Source: Sweltsa coloradensis (taxonomy: Eukaryota > Arthropoda > Insecta > Plecoptera > Chloroperlidae). Taken from it: DNA of 64,000 nucleotides. The stretch covers positions 1 through 64,000 of the forward strand of contig JAMZAV010002028.1 of assembly GCA_024449915.1 (NCBI GenBank), in the 5' to 3' direction. Below are positions 12,101-21,016 of this stretch, one piece after another (the first letter of the stretch is position 1; each line of letters opens with the position of its first letter). The position numbers and the translations under genes were made by a program. Under the pieces are notes generated by a model, which had not been told where the DNA came from, did no database searches, and was given only the letters and a program-made list of their open reading frames with translations.

Positions 12101-15100
12101 AATCCTGATTATTTATTTATCACAAATAGAATCACAGTATAGCCTTCTATGATATTATTAGCCACCGAGACTTCTGGGCGACACGTACCTTGTATGTTGC
12201 CAGGTGTGAGGAAGGGCATCGCCAGCGCCGCGAGTGTCTCTTCCGAGAACCACATCTGCAACTCCTCCCCTGCTCTGATTGGTCCGGACGACTTGAAGGA
12301 CGATCCAAAAACCGTGCGAGTGCTGCGATCTATGGAGGAGCAGGTTGAAGCTGTGGCAGTCTCCCGCCAGGCGTAGTTCCCGCATCCAGCCGCTAGGGTC
12401 GCCCGGGCATCTCCAGTCTACCGCTTGCTAGCCGACGTAGGAAACGACACAGTAAGATCTTCCTACGGCGTGAGGTGGGCGATCTGCAGCGGGACCGTCA
12501 GCCCTGGGCGGTTCCCGCCCCCCGCCGCCCGGCCGTCCCGTTCTAGCCGGTTAGCGAGGACGGGGCAGTCGGATCTTGATCCCCTTGGAGGCGGAATTGC
12601 AGGTGGCTTCGCATCCAGCGCTAGTGCCCGGCATCTTCCCGTCCTTTCGCCGGTTGCGGGAGGGCAGTAGTTTTCGCATTACCGGTGAGTGGGATCTAGT
12701 AGGACAGTTTGAGCGTGGAGTTCCCGCTAGGGGCAGTCACCGCCGCCCGGCCTCCTCCCGGTAGCTTTGCCGCGGGCGGGTAAACTCGCACCGCTGTCAG
12801 TGGGCAGTTTGAAGCGGCAGTCGCAGCTGCCCCCTGCCGCGGTCGGGGGCAGTTCAGTCTGTGGCAGTCTCCCCGGTTCTGGGCACCTAGGTCCGGATCC
12901 AGTCCCCCTGTCTATCAGGAGTGAAGAGGGGCACTATTCTCGCATCCGGGTCTCGACTGGGGGCATTAAGCTGGCACCCCCCGCTAGTTCCCACAGCCGA
13001 GGGTCCCGGAATTGTCTACCGCTGTCTAGCTCAGTAGGAGAAGGGACACTAGTGCATATCCGTACGCGTGTCTGTCACCGGGCCGTGACTGTCCGTCTCG
13101 CCAGGGTGCTGGAAAGCTGAATCGCCGTGGGGGCCGTTGGGCCGGTAACTCCGGGTTCCGCCAGGGACCGTGATTCCACCGCGGTCTGGTCTCGCCCAGT
13201 GACTGGGGCCCAGGGGACTAGTCGTATCGCATCGCGAGGTGCGGCATCTCGACGTCAGTTGAGCCCCGCGAGGGGGCCCTAGGAGCCCCAGCTACCGCTG
13301 GTCACGAGTATGATCGAACCCGAGAGCTCCCAGGTAGCGTTGACTAGGCTTACCGCCGGCAGTTCCCGCCGCTAGGTCGCCCGCCTCAGCTACGCCGGGC
13401 ACTCAGGTTCTCACGGACCAGGTGTCTCGAGAGCAGAGTAGTCTGTCGTCTCGGCGAGGCAGTTGACTTGGAGCAGGCCGCCAGCTGTGCCGCATCCGCC
13501 GGGGTCCCGGGCTCCCGTTGCGTCCGGCACTCAGTTACCTCGTAGCCTAGTAGCTGATCTGGGGACAGCTATTACTCCATCGGAGGTGAGCTATGGACGT
13601 AGCGTGGCGCTCCCGCCAGGCTGGGTCCCCGCCCTGCCGCCTGCTACTCCCTTGCTGTACCAGGTTTCTGAGGGACCGAGTATCTGAACGGTGAGTGTGC
13701 GATCTGGAGGCGTAGTTCCCGCTCCCCGGGGTCCGCATCCAGCCCTGGTTCCGCCGTTACTCGTCCTTGCACTCAGGTTACTGAGAACGGAAGTGGTATC
13801 TGAGGCGGTGAGTGTGCATCTTGCGCAGGGAGGTGGTCCAGCCTGCGCCCGGCTCAGTTCTCGCCTTCCCTAGCCCGCGTTCGAGGAGGGCCTTAAGTAT
13901 TGCTAGGGACTAGATTATGAGAGCAGTTGAGTGTGGATCCCGCAGGCTAGTTACGCCAGCCTCGCGCCCGGTCTCATCACCGCCTTGCTAGCTCCACGGT
14001 TCTGGGAAGGGCACTAGTATATTGATACGGATGTGATCTATGGACCCGTGAGCTGTGCATCTCGAGGAGGCAGGTTGAAGCTGTGGCAGTCTCCCGCCAG
14101 GCGTAGTTCCCGCATCCAGCCGCTAGGGTCGCCCGGGCATCTCAGTCTACCGTCCTTGTCTAGCTCCACGGTTAGCTGAGGAAGGGGAGAAACTCGTTAC
14201 GATATACTTTAGTTTATTTGGATAAGGTTGCGTTAACCGTTAGGTTATAATCACAACTCTAGCCTAGGGGGGTGGGGAGAAGGAGCCTATGCTGGTCAGA
14301 ACCAGCCACAGGTAGAAGGAGGATAGGAGAGGTTCTCATGTCGTGATCATCATCTTCCTTGTCATCGTTCGTCTTGTCATGGTCTTTGTCGCCGGAGAGG
14401 TCGTTAATGGAAGGGAGGAAGGGTCTCTGAAGACGAATGCTGAAGAGCTTGCCTCTTGTTTCTCGAAATTTGAAGATAGCCATTTGATCATAAATTGATC
14501 AATTTACAGTTACCAATCTTAAAAAAACATTAAAATATTATTCTGTCTCCAGGGTAAAACGAAACCACTGCAACCCCCAAAAGTTCACATATACCAGGTC
14601 GATTTGTTTGAAAGCAGACTGTGCCTCTTAGTAAAATGTATCAACAAGACATGACTTATACTGAAAATTTAACCGTTAAAACTTTGCTATAAAATTCAGA
14701 TCCATCAATTAAATATTTTTTAGGTAAAGACATTACAATTTGTCATTGCGTAAGATGTAAAAATAGAAGTCCGTCATGTTCAAAGCGTCGGGATGCCGAA
14801 AATTCTTCTATGTTCAACATTATCATACCACATTATTCTACAGGGTATTGGGAAAACAATGATATATTTTACTATTTGCTTGCTTTCGTAAGAATGTTTC
14901 AGCCTTTTTGGCTCCTTAAATGAACGTCTAATTACCGCCTTAACTAATCCGCTTTGCAAACGCTTTTTCCAGTTTCGTTGATGAATTAGCTTTTTTGGTT
15001 GACTGTGCAATGATTACTAATTTTTTTGTATGCGTGGGATCTCATTACATTTCAAGTTTCATTGTTAAATTATTTTTGTTAAATAAGGTTAATTTTTAAA

Positions 15101-17557
15101 AAGAAGTATTGCTTTGGTAATACCTATTAACAATAGCATGTTAAATATCTCCAGGCCTAGAGATATGCTTTTTGTACTCATTGTAGGTGATTACTGATTA
15201 GTGTTAAGTTTCTATAGTTATATTAAAACTTTTATTTCTATGAGTTCTGGCTAACTTTTTCAACTTTTTCTTTCAAAATCACTTCATCACCGCTATCTTT
15301 ATATCATTGTAAAATATGAACGTTTAAGCCACACCCGTTTGGTCAGAATTGTCCCAAATATCACGAAAATATCGCATAAAAAATCGGAAAAAATGTAAAA
15401 GTGAGATATCATGAGATATATTTTTTTGATTGTACTCAAATATTGGGCAGATCTAAGTTCAAAAATTTCGAAGGTCCCCTCCAATTTTCGTGAAGATCGC
15501 ATGTGCCGTTTGCCCGGTAGAGAGCGAAAAACAGAAAACAAAAAATGAAAAAGAGCAATTTTTTTGTTTTTTTTGGGGGGGGGGAGGTAAGTGTAATTTT
15601 GTCTTCGCTTCGATCATCCAATTAAAGGGCTACTAATTTTTTTTACCGGTAATGGTTAATTTACCACAAAGACTAGGAAAACGCCAAAGTCATTGTTAGA
15701 CGAGTGTCAGTCATGTGTTGAGTACCCGGGAACATTTCGCATTTAAGTATAATAATATGTAGGTACAGGTATAAATGATAGGGTTTCAAGTTTAGTTGTT
15801 GTTAGGGCGCGCCAACTGTTAGGCCAACATGTGCCACTCTAGCCTAGCGGATGTGGGAAAGAAAGTCCCATGCTGGTCAGAACCTGCCCGTGAATTAATA
15901 TTAGGATGACGTGAGGAACTAGGGCGCTTCAACTGGTTAGGTCATAACGCGCCGCCTGTGATAGTGAAAGTTAATAAAATGAGTGTATTGTGTGTTTCAT
16001 GATTATGTTGTTTTCTTAGTTCATAAAAGATTTATTAAGTTTATTTGGATAAAGAGCGCGTCAACCGTTAGGTCATAATGCACCACTCTAGCCTAGGGGA
16101 TGTGGGAAAGAAAGTCCCATGCTGGTCAGAACCTGCCCGTGAATTAATATTAGGATGACGTGAGGAACTAGGGCGCTTCAACTGGTTAGGTCATAACGCG
16201 CCGCCTGTGATAATGAAGTTAATAAAATGAGTGTATTGTGTGTTTCATGATTATGTTGTTTTCTTAGTTCATAAAAGATTTATTAAGTTTATTTGGATAA
16301 AGAGCGCGTCAACCGTTAGGTCATAATGCACCACTCTAGCCTAGAGATGTGGGAAAGAAAGTCCATGCTGGTCAGAACCTGCCCGTGAATTAATATTAGG
16401 ATGACGTGAGGAACTAGGGCGCTTCAACTGGTTAGGTCATAACGCGCCGCCTGTGATAGTGAAAGTTAATAAAATGAGTGTATTGTGTGTTTCATGATTA
16501 TGTTGTTTTCTTAGTTCATAAAAGATTTATTAAGTTTATTTGGATAAAGAGCGCGTCAACCGTTAGGTCATAATGCGCCACTCTAGCCTAGGGGATGTGG
16601 GAAAGAAAGTCCCATGCTGGTCAGAACCTGCCCGTGAATTAATATTAGGATGACGTGAGGAACTAGGGCGCTTCAACCGGTTAGGTCATATTGCGCCGCC
16701 TGTGATAATGAAAGTAAAAGAAATGGGTTTGTGGAGTTTAGATGATTAAGTTGTTTTCTAAGCGTGTACATTTTTTTAAAGATTATTTGGATTAAGGGCG
16801 CGTCAACCGTTAGGAAATGATGCGCCACTCTAGCCTAGGGGATGTGGGGAGGACGGGCCCATGTTGGTCAGAACCAGCCACGGGTAGGGGTGTTCTCACG
16901 TCGTGCGTCAATGACGGTGGTGTCATTGCCGTCGTCGTTGGTGAGGTAGTCATGGGGAGAGGAATGTGTCTACGACGACAGTTGCCAGAGCTTGCCTCTA
17001 GTTTCTGGGAGTAATGAATCCTCCGTTACATTTTAGCATATGGTTGCGAGGTGGAGTTTTTCTCTTGGATCGTCTTGAACGATTAGCAGAGCCATGCTCT
17101 GGGCCAAATTTTACCTCTGGCCCAGACCGGAGCTGACGGGGTTATAATTCTGTTATTCCAAATTTCGATTTTATTTGGATAAAGGGCCCGTCAACCGTTA
17201 GGTCATACTGCTCTACTTTATCTCGTAGGGGATATGGGGAGGAAAATCACATGCTGGTCGTCTTTGTTGGGGAGGACGTCAAGGGGATGTGGGGGGGTCC
17301 CCGACGACAATGAAACTAGTGCAAGAGTAAAGGTTACCACTCACCTCTCCCCCGTCGTCCAAGGTGACAGGTCCGAGGCTGAGACTGTCCACGTCCTCCT
17401 CTCTGGAGACGGCGTCCCTCGGCAGGTCGACGCCCGCCTCCACCCTCCGCCGCCCCCCGTGTCTGACGGCCACCCTCTCCTCCACCGTCAGCGACATCCT
17501 GGCGGGGGGTGTCTCGACGCCTGCGCGAGTCAGGTGGTGGGGGATGATCGGGAACAT
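5910..17557 (-). CDS. prdm13: PRDM13-type PR-domain zinc-finger transcription factor (five exons)
   Basis: Seen: five minus-strand exons join with matching phases: 17557-17345 (phase 0), 12427-12189 (ends phase 1), 10897-10111 (ends phase 2), 8458-8345 (ends phase 2), 6123-5910 (TGA). The product is ~521 aa if one surplus T in exon 2 is ignored. Order: leader; PR domain with the GWMREL...A and RAGEELQMWFS blocks; a C2HC finger straight after it; a ~210-aa Ser/Thr/Pro-rich linker; three clustered fingers. The PR-finger-linker-three-finger layout and the motifs GDPSNLNKH and KVLVRRRDLDRHIKSRH are characteristic of PRDM13. Known for the family: nuclear repressor that specifies GABAergic and other neuron types, acting with bHLH factors. 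Odd: frameshift in exon 2 and minisatellites at exons 1, 2, 4 and 5. Start: ATG at 17557; an in-frame ATG at 17497 (MSLTVEE) is an equally likely start. Confidence 0.9.
6219..6599 (-). mobile_element. SINE-A copy, near full length
   Basis: Reference copy for the family. On the element strand: a head CCGTCTGGGCCCGGGG, tRNA-like TGGCCCAGAGC (A-box-like) and GCGATTCAAGA (B-box-like); a GAC/GAT-rich body; a tail hairpin region ending in CCTTAATCCAAATAAA (CTCCAAATAAA here). An inverted second head follows at 6615-6659. Confidence 0.85.
6615..6659 (+). mobile_element. Inverted SINE-A head fragment
   Basis: The only piece of SINE-A I find in the opposite orientation: GGCCCAGAGCATGGCTCTGC plus flanks. 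It mirrors the head at 6541-6590 and forms a large palindrome around a ~25-bp AT-rich spacer. Confidence 0.85.
6660..7040 (-). mobile_element. SINE-A copy, full length
   Basis: Starts TTGTTTATTTGGATTAAGG and ends at CCCCGGGCCCAGACGGG. Its tail abuts the inverted head fragment, and its head runs straight into a further internal fragment (7038-7097) carrying the GGTCAGAACC...CACGGGTAG block. Confidence 0.85.
7041..7097 (-). mobile_element. SINE-A internal fragment
   Basis: Only the GATGTGGAGAGGAGG...GTCAGAACCTGCCACGGGTA segment is present, directly attached to the previous copy's head. Confidence 0.65.
7098..7650. other. prdm13 intron 4, no recognisable feature
   Basis: AT-rich intronic sequence between SINE-A copies and the splice-donor array; no exon or repeat recognised. 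Confidence 0.4.
7651..8366 (-). repeat. 77-bp tandem array carrying nine copies of the prdm13 exon-4 5' splice site
   Basis: ACTTAC (the donor GTAAGT on the minus strand) followed by TTGTAGGGTGTCGCCCCCTC occurs at 7721, 7798, 7875, 7953, 8030, 8108, 8185, 8262 and 8339. Only the 8339 copy is attached to finger-3 coding sequence. Each unit therefore holds ~25 nt of exon end (coding EGATPYK), the donor, and ~45 nt of intron. Sub-variants (CTCTGG versus GATGTGG) alternate. Open frames of 60-122 codons over it are repeat artefacts. Confidence 0.95.
8345..8458 (-). CDS. prdm13: prdm13 exon 4 (end of finger 2, finger 3)
   Basis: 114 bp. Acceptor GTTGCAG|GACCCAC completes Arg and reads THTGFKPLQCKYCLRPFGDP then SNLNKHVRLHAEGATPY; donor CAA|GTAAGT. 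Shorter than the usual length cut-off for open frames, but the linker THTGFKPL and the C2H2 finger are unmistakable. Its last ~25 bases plus the donor are copied eight more times in the adjoining intron. Confidence 0.93.
8600..8665 (-). other. tRNA-like remnant (B box)
   Basis: The minus strand holds CCGGGGTTCGATACCCC, a perfect T-arm/B box, downstream of a weak A-box-like TGATCATTTGG. The anticodon arm is A-rich and unfolded. A decayed tRNA pseudogene or the head of an old SINE. Confidence 0.4.
8686..8890 (-). mobile_element. LINE-B 3'-end copy
   Basis: ACGACTTGAGAAACTAGGGT then GCTTCAACCGGTTAGGTCAT, then the AT-rich 3' UTR. 5'-truncated where a SINE-A copy begins (8900). Confidence 0.75.
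8900..9276 (-). mobile_element. SINE-A copy, full length
   Basis: CTTTGTTTATTTGGATAAAG to CCCGGGCCCAGACGGG; intact head and body. Confidence 0.85.
9564..9790 (-). mobile_element. LINE-B 3'-end copy
   Basis: ACGACGCGAGAAACTAGGGC start, 3' UTR only; the AT-rich part is locally expanded (T/A runs 9668-9760). Confidence 0.7.
9907..10078 (-). mobile_element. SINE-A copy, 5'-truncated, beside prdm13 exon 3
   Basis: Tail and half of the body only; it ends ~32 bp from the exon-3 splice donor (10110). Confidence 0.8.
10111..10897 (-). CDS. prdm13: prdm13 exon 3 (first zinc finger and linker)
   Basis: Acceptor TTCTTGCAG|GTGACAAG; the split Gly codon joins exon 2. It opens with GDKRYVCLECGRSF and a C-x2-C-x12-H-x4-C finger, the atypical C2HC form placed directly after the PR domain in PRDM13. 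A long Ser/Thr/Pro-rich linker follows, then CIYCGKVYSRKYGLKIHI and the ATCAG|GTTAGT donor, which splits the Arg of finger 2. The open frame running on to 10044 is intron read-through into a SINE-A copy. Confidence 0.92.
10975..11445 (-). mobile_element. LINE-B copy including ORF2 end
   Basis: ACGACGTGAGAAACTAGGGC start, 3' UTR, then the inverse of the ORF2 C terminus up to CTCTGGTTAAGAGATACCCG. Lies 77 bp upstream of the exon-3 acceptor in prdm13 intron 2. Confidence 0.8.
11450..11735 (-). mobile_element. SINE-A copy, head missing
   Basis: Tail and body to GGGGAGTAAAATACTAC. Abuts the 5' side of the LINE-B copy at 10975-11445. Confidence 0.8.
11866..11915 (-). mobile_element. LINE-B ORF2 scrap
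   Basis: CTTCTCTACGTGCGAGTCGA and AACGTAGGAGGACGAG match the ORF2 SRLSRREE-coding block. Confidence 0.55.
12189..12427 (-). CDS. prdm13: prdm13 exon 2, PR domain (single-base frameshift)
   Basis: Acceptor CGGCTAG|CAAGCG at phase 0, matching exon 1; donor CAAG|GTACGT at phase 1, matching exon 3. The first half reads VDWRCPGDPSGWMRELRLAG, which fits the PRDM W-x4-R-x-A core. The second half reads SSGPIRAGEELQMWFSEETL, the GEEL-x-V/M-W-Y/F core, but in another frame. Removing one T from the T5 run on the minus strand (12305-12309 region) joins them and makes the length agree with both phases (239 to 238). Either an assembly indel or a real lesion. The 5' half belongs to a ~118-bp tandem array that extends to 14180. 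Confidence 0.8.
12335..14180 (-). repeat. Degenerate ~118-bp array derived from prdm13 exon 2
   Basis: GC-rich array starting inside exon 2. Unit starts resembling GTGAGTGTGCATCT lie at 13691, 13809, 13928 and 14047 (118-119 bp apart), with more diverged units from ~12467. Units share GGCGTAGTTCCCGC, CATCCAGCC and CTAGCTCC blocks. The last unit, 14064-14152, matches exon 2 at 12335-12423 almost base for base (two indels). The length suggests about 15 units. The many 60-117-codon open frames here are not genes. Confidence 0.85.
14209..14475 (-). mobile_element. SINE-A copy, head missing
   Basis: TTTAGTTTATTTGGATAAGG to GCCTCTTGTTTC; directly follows the exon-2-derived array. Confidence 0.75.
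14480..15672. other. prdm13 intron 1, AT-rich, no feature recognised
   Basis: No exon with sensible splice sites was found. 15300-15620 (around TTTTCGTGAAGATCGCATGT) has the look of an old retroelement 3' end, but I cannot assign it. Confidence 0.35.
15673..15800 (+). mobile_element. Half copy of the MITE seen at 35514-35784
   Basis: CTAGGAAAACGCCAAAGTCA through GAGTACCCGGGAACATTT matches the left arm and following sequence of that element; no right arm here. It leads directly into the 248-bp composite array. Confidence 0.7.
15801..16779 (-). repeat. ~248-bp tandem array made of a SINE-A tail fused to a LINE-B tail
   Basis: Four copies of GATGACGTGAGGAACTAGGG near 15905, 16154, 16400 and 16648, each preceded by a SINE-A tail plus GGTCAGAACCTGCCCGTGAA and followed by LINE-B 3' UTR. 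Copies 2-4 are almost identical. Confidence 0.92.
16780..17130 (-). mobile_element. SINE-A copy, full length
   Basis: GATTATTTGGATTAAGGGCG to CTCTGGCCCAGACCGG; retains the tail hairpin pair GGCGC/GCGCC. Confidence 0.85.
17168..17312 (-). mobile_element. SINE-A fragment beside prdm13 exon 1
   Basis: Tail and scattered body blocks (GGGGATATGGGGAGGA, GGTCCCCGACGACAATG) with internal deletions. Ends ~31 bp from the exon-1 donor. Confidence 0.7.
17345..17557 (-). CDS. prdm13: prdm13 exon 1 (N terminus)
   Basis: 71 codons ending ...SLGPVTLDDGGE at a GAG|GTGAGT donor (phase 0). The LGPV stretch resembles the start of the PRDM13 PR region. The exon lies 2 bp from the 38-bp tandem array, so the upstream ATG (17557) may be array-derived and the inner ATG (17497) the true start. 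High GC with CpG, unlike the AT-rich surroundings. A SINE-A fragment sits ~31 bp inside the intron. Confidence 0.75.
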
Positions 17558-17558
17558 C

Positions 17559-17748
17559 GCTGCTAGTGTGGGGATGATATGTGACCTTGAACCTCGCTGC
17601 TAGTGTGGGATGATACGTGACCTTGAACCTCGCTGCTAGTGTGGGGATGATACGTGACCTTGAACCTCGCTGCTAGTGTGGGGAGATACGTGACCTTGAA
17701 CCTCGCTGCTAGTGTGGGATGATACGTGACCTTGAACCTCGCTCACAC
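17559..17748. repeat. 38-bp minisatellite abutting prdm13 exon 1, 5 units
   Basis: CGCTGCTAGTGTGGGGATGA plus TACGTGACCTTGAACCT repeats from 17559 to ~17748, with one-base indels. It would lie in the 5' UTR or proximal promoter. Confidence 0.93.
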
Positions 17749-18755
17749 TCACAACTGTTGCTTATTAACTGTGATTAGAATACGCAGAGAAATTACAACT
17801 TTTTAATTTTTGCGCAAAAGTTTTGTATATTTCCCCAAAATGTTTTGTAGTAACCAATGAAATATATAAACACTGTAACAGTCTTCTTGGCTATAATCAT
17901 CTATAAATATGAAATATAAACCGATCAATACGCTTCATAAAAAAATGTTTAAACTTTATTTTGAAAAAACTTACTGCTTACTTAACTGGTTTACCAGTTA
18001 GCTATTTAATTAGCACGGAGAACTGAATACGCAAGCAGCACAGCACACGATTATGAACACGGTGTTTCAAAATCTAGGATATTAAAATCCAACTCAAATT
18101 CAATAAATAAATAAATAATATATCCAAGCAGTTTTTCACTTTCAAAATTTGTGTCTTACATTTTTTTTAATATATAAAAGCACTTTTGCACAAATAATTT
18201 TTTATAAATTCCACATAAATTTGCTAAATATTTAAATTTTCCGAATGTTTCCTGTCCTCTGGGTTTGAAGACGATAACACCACGACCCGCACAGCCGAGC
18301 CACCTTCCCTGTCTGAACCTGCTCTAGTGGGCAGTGCACCCTGCAACCACCCTTATTATATATTAGTTAATGATAATACCACCCCCTCCGCACCCCTCCC
18401 TACACGAGCAACGCCCCCTGATGATGGGGTGGGTGAGACAAGGGTGCTCGGACCGACCGACCGACTGACTGAAGGGACGATTTAACTTCAATTAACTTCA
18501 CACTCTGTGATGTCGGGGGTGTACTACATGCCACGTGGCGGGAAGATGATACACGTGTTGCAACAAGTGACAGTCAGGTGTGTTTGACTCGTGTGTAAAC
18601 CACCTGTATGCTCGACAATCCAATTAGAAACCTCACAGGCGTATAATAGCAGTTACATGTATTAGATAAAAATAAAATAAACTTCTGTAGGATGCCCGCT
18701 GTAGGGTATACACATCAGATTTAACCGTGTGACCCTCTTCAGGTGACTAACTAGG
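17749..18755. promoter_or_regulatory. Upstream region of prdm13, content unresolved
   Basis: AT-rich to ~18250, then GC-richer (18260-18620), with homopurine/pyrimidine patches and three ACCGAC-type repeats at 18447-18465. By position it would include the prdm13 promoter. I see no defined TATA/Inr pair and list it for its location only. Confidence 0.25.
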
Positions 18756-18759
18756 TATA

Positions 18760-18955
18760 TTGGAGTTATAGGACAGTTGTGAAGGGATGTCCGAGGGCTG
18801 TTTAAGAGGACTCAATCCCTTGCATTCGCATTTACCGACTGAGGAACACCTCGGAAAAACATTCAGTCAAGAATGCCGGTCTCGACGGGCTTTGAATCCG
18901 GATCCTCCCGAATCAGAGTCGAGCGCTCAACGCTCGAGCCAACACTGACGGTGTG
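18760..18955 (-). mobile_element. tRNA-derived SINE (family 2)
   Basis: The minus strand reads TGGCTCGAGCGTTGAGCGC (A-box region) and GGATCCGGATTCAAAGCCC (B box) at the head, followed by a ~110-bp body. Differs from SINE-A; one copy seen. Confidence 0.55.
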
Positions 18956-18986
18956 TATTAATACAATCATTCACAAACAATGATAT

Positions 18987-19041
18987 TTTGAACATTTTCA
19001 TAAGGCAAAGTAATTTTGAACATTTTCATAAGGCAAAGTAA
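18987..19041. repeat. 27-bp direct repeat, two copies
   Basis: TTTTGAACATTTTCATAAGG plus CAAAGTAA occurs twice in succession. Confidence 0.85.
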
Positions 19042-19179
19042 ACAAAAACAGCAAAAATTTTAAGAATAAAGAAGCTGATGTGAAAGAAGTTACAAAGAAG
19101 AACTGACACCCATCATGGCTGTGTTCTCTCTCTGTGTGCGTCCTATGTCATTGACGGACAATCAAGTATTTTATATATT

Positions 19180-19322
19180 TATTATGGAGTTTATACAGTT
19201 TGCAATGGTTTTATAGCTGAAAGCAATATTATGGAGTTTATACAGTTTGCAATGGTTTTATAGCTGAAAGCAATATTATGGAGTTTATACAGTTTGCAAT
19301 GGTTTTATAGCTGAAAGCAACA
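19180..19322. repeat. 47-bp tandem repeat, three units
   Basis: ATTATGGAGTTTATACAGTT then TGCAATGGTTTTATAGCTGA then AAGCAAT, three nearly perfect units. Confidence 0.95.
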
Positions 19323-19845
19323 CTGTTGATATTTGTCACGCATTATTATTGTTTTTCTTAATATTAATATGTTATTTTTTGTATTCGTTTACTGTTCATA
19401 ACCTCATTTTGTCTCCGACTATCATTCGCCATTATTTTCATATCCACCATTTCTTTTATTTAGATGCTGTTTGGGTCTTTGTAAAATGGTACCAAAGTGC
19501 TGTGTAGGACTTTTAAATAATAATAAAACTAGAATAATAATCAAACAGTTTTCAGTTCTGCACTCATGGGTTAGTGGAGGTGCCGGTCCAAACTTAACCC
19601 AAGAGGATATGATTATTTCGAGCGCGATCTTGTCGATTATCTCCTGTTGAACGATTTATATTGGTATTAAATTCAGTTGAACGAGACAAATGATGTACAC
19701 TGATGTCCTTTCAACTTAATATGCAATTATGAATGACTAACAGAGCTCGTCACATTGGCCAAAACTAACTCAGGCTCAGACTGTCACTTATAGTTGTTTC
19801 TGATTCTTGGTAATCCTCATATTCGTTACAACGGATACATTCCAA

Positions 19846-20265
19846 ACACGACGACGGGAGAAATAGGGCGCTTCAACGGGTTAGGTCATATTGCGCCGCC
19901 GGGATAATATTGAAAGTTAATGAGATTTGTGGTGTGTTTGATGATTATATTATGGTTATAAGTTTATAAAAGATAAGACCATAATGGTAGTGATAGTAAT
20001 GATTTATTTAAATGGTAATAAATAAATAAAGGAATTAATGTGTTTGATGTGAATTGAATTTTGTAAAATAAATTACTCTCTGAATGAGAAATTTAGAAAT
20101 TTTGTCGCCGTTATCATATAATAGAAGTTTTTCACATGATTGGGAGAGATAAAATTTCGTGCGTAAGGCATCACATTAATTGGTACATTCTGCTTTAACA
20201 TATGATGTGATATGATGATGTGATATGATATCATCATGATATCATCACATGTGTCACATCCAATT
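19846..20265 (-). mobile_element. LINE-B copy reaching ORF2
   Basis: ACGACGACGGGAGAAATAGG start; ends near ACATGTGTCACATCC with TGATATGATATCATCATGAT insertions. The ORF2 end is degraded. Confidence 0.75.
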
Positions 20266-20985
20266 ACTTACTTTGTATTTACTTTTTAAATGTTTAATTT
20301 CTTTTTCTCTTTACTGTCGAATGTTAATTTACTTTTAATTATAATGGCTATTGGCTAGCACAGATATTTTGCCTCATTTGAAAATCAAATCTGGCTAAAA
20401 AATTGTTTTGTAAATTCGTGTGTAAACTTTTGTTTTATTCATATTATGCTATGCATGCGATCTTCCCTTATAAATCATTGTTTACAACTGAATAGGATAG
20501 ACCTTTGATAAATAAATACAAATGATACATTTTCCTTTAAACTGTTGTTGAAATGAGTTTTGCATCACTGAGTCAATGGGACACCGACCCCCCCCCCCCT
20601 CGTCTCATCAGCTGGCGACTCCCACCCCCAAGGATGTCACCCTGTCACCGCCGTGGTCACCCCCGCCAGGCGAGGGTTGATCCTCTCATCTCACCCCCTC
20701 GACCAACACCCCCCGAACAACAGCGCATTGTCCGCCAACATATGCGGTTACTCCCGGCGATCTGTGCAGAATGAAGTGGGTACATGATCATATTTAGCCC
20801 AAACTGAAGCACAATCAGTGAGTAATTGAGCGTTTAGACCTAGGAACTAGGTTCATAGCCTAGCTGCACACGGGAGAGAATATTTATTAGCATCTTTGAT
20901 TGCAATGCATATACATTTCTAGGCAATCGGTGGCTGCTGTATTACTAACTACTACTGTATAACTATATATACATATATTATGTTT
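20266..20985. other. Unassigned; C-rich patch at 20589-20760
   Basis: A C-rich island (runs of up to 13 C) within AT-rich DNA. The open frame there is proline-rich by composition; no splice-bounded exon or homologue recognised. Confidence 0.35.
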
Positions 20986-21016
20986 TTGAAGGTTTTCGTG
21001 GCCGATACGTATTAAA

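Noticed and set aside
12149..13873. Many GC-rich open frames on both strands
   Set aside because: Produced by the degenerate exon-2-derived array; only 12189-12427 on the minus strand has conserved PR-domain motifs and splice sites.
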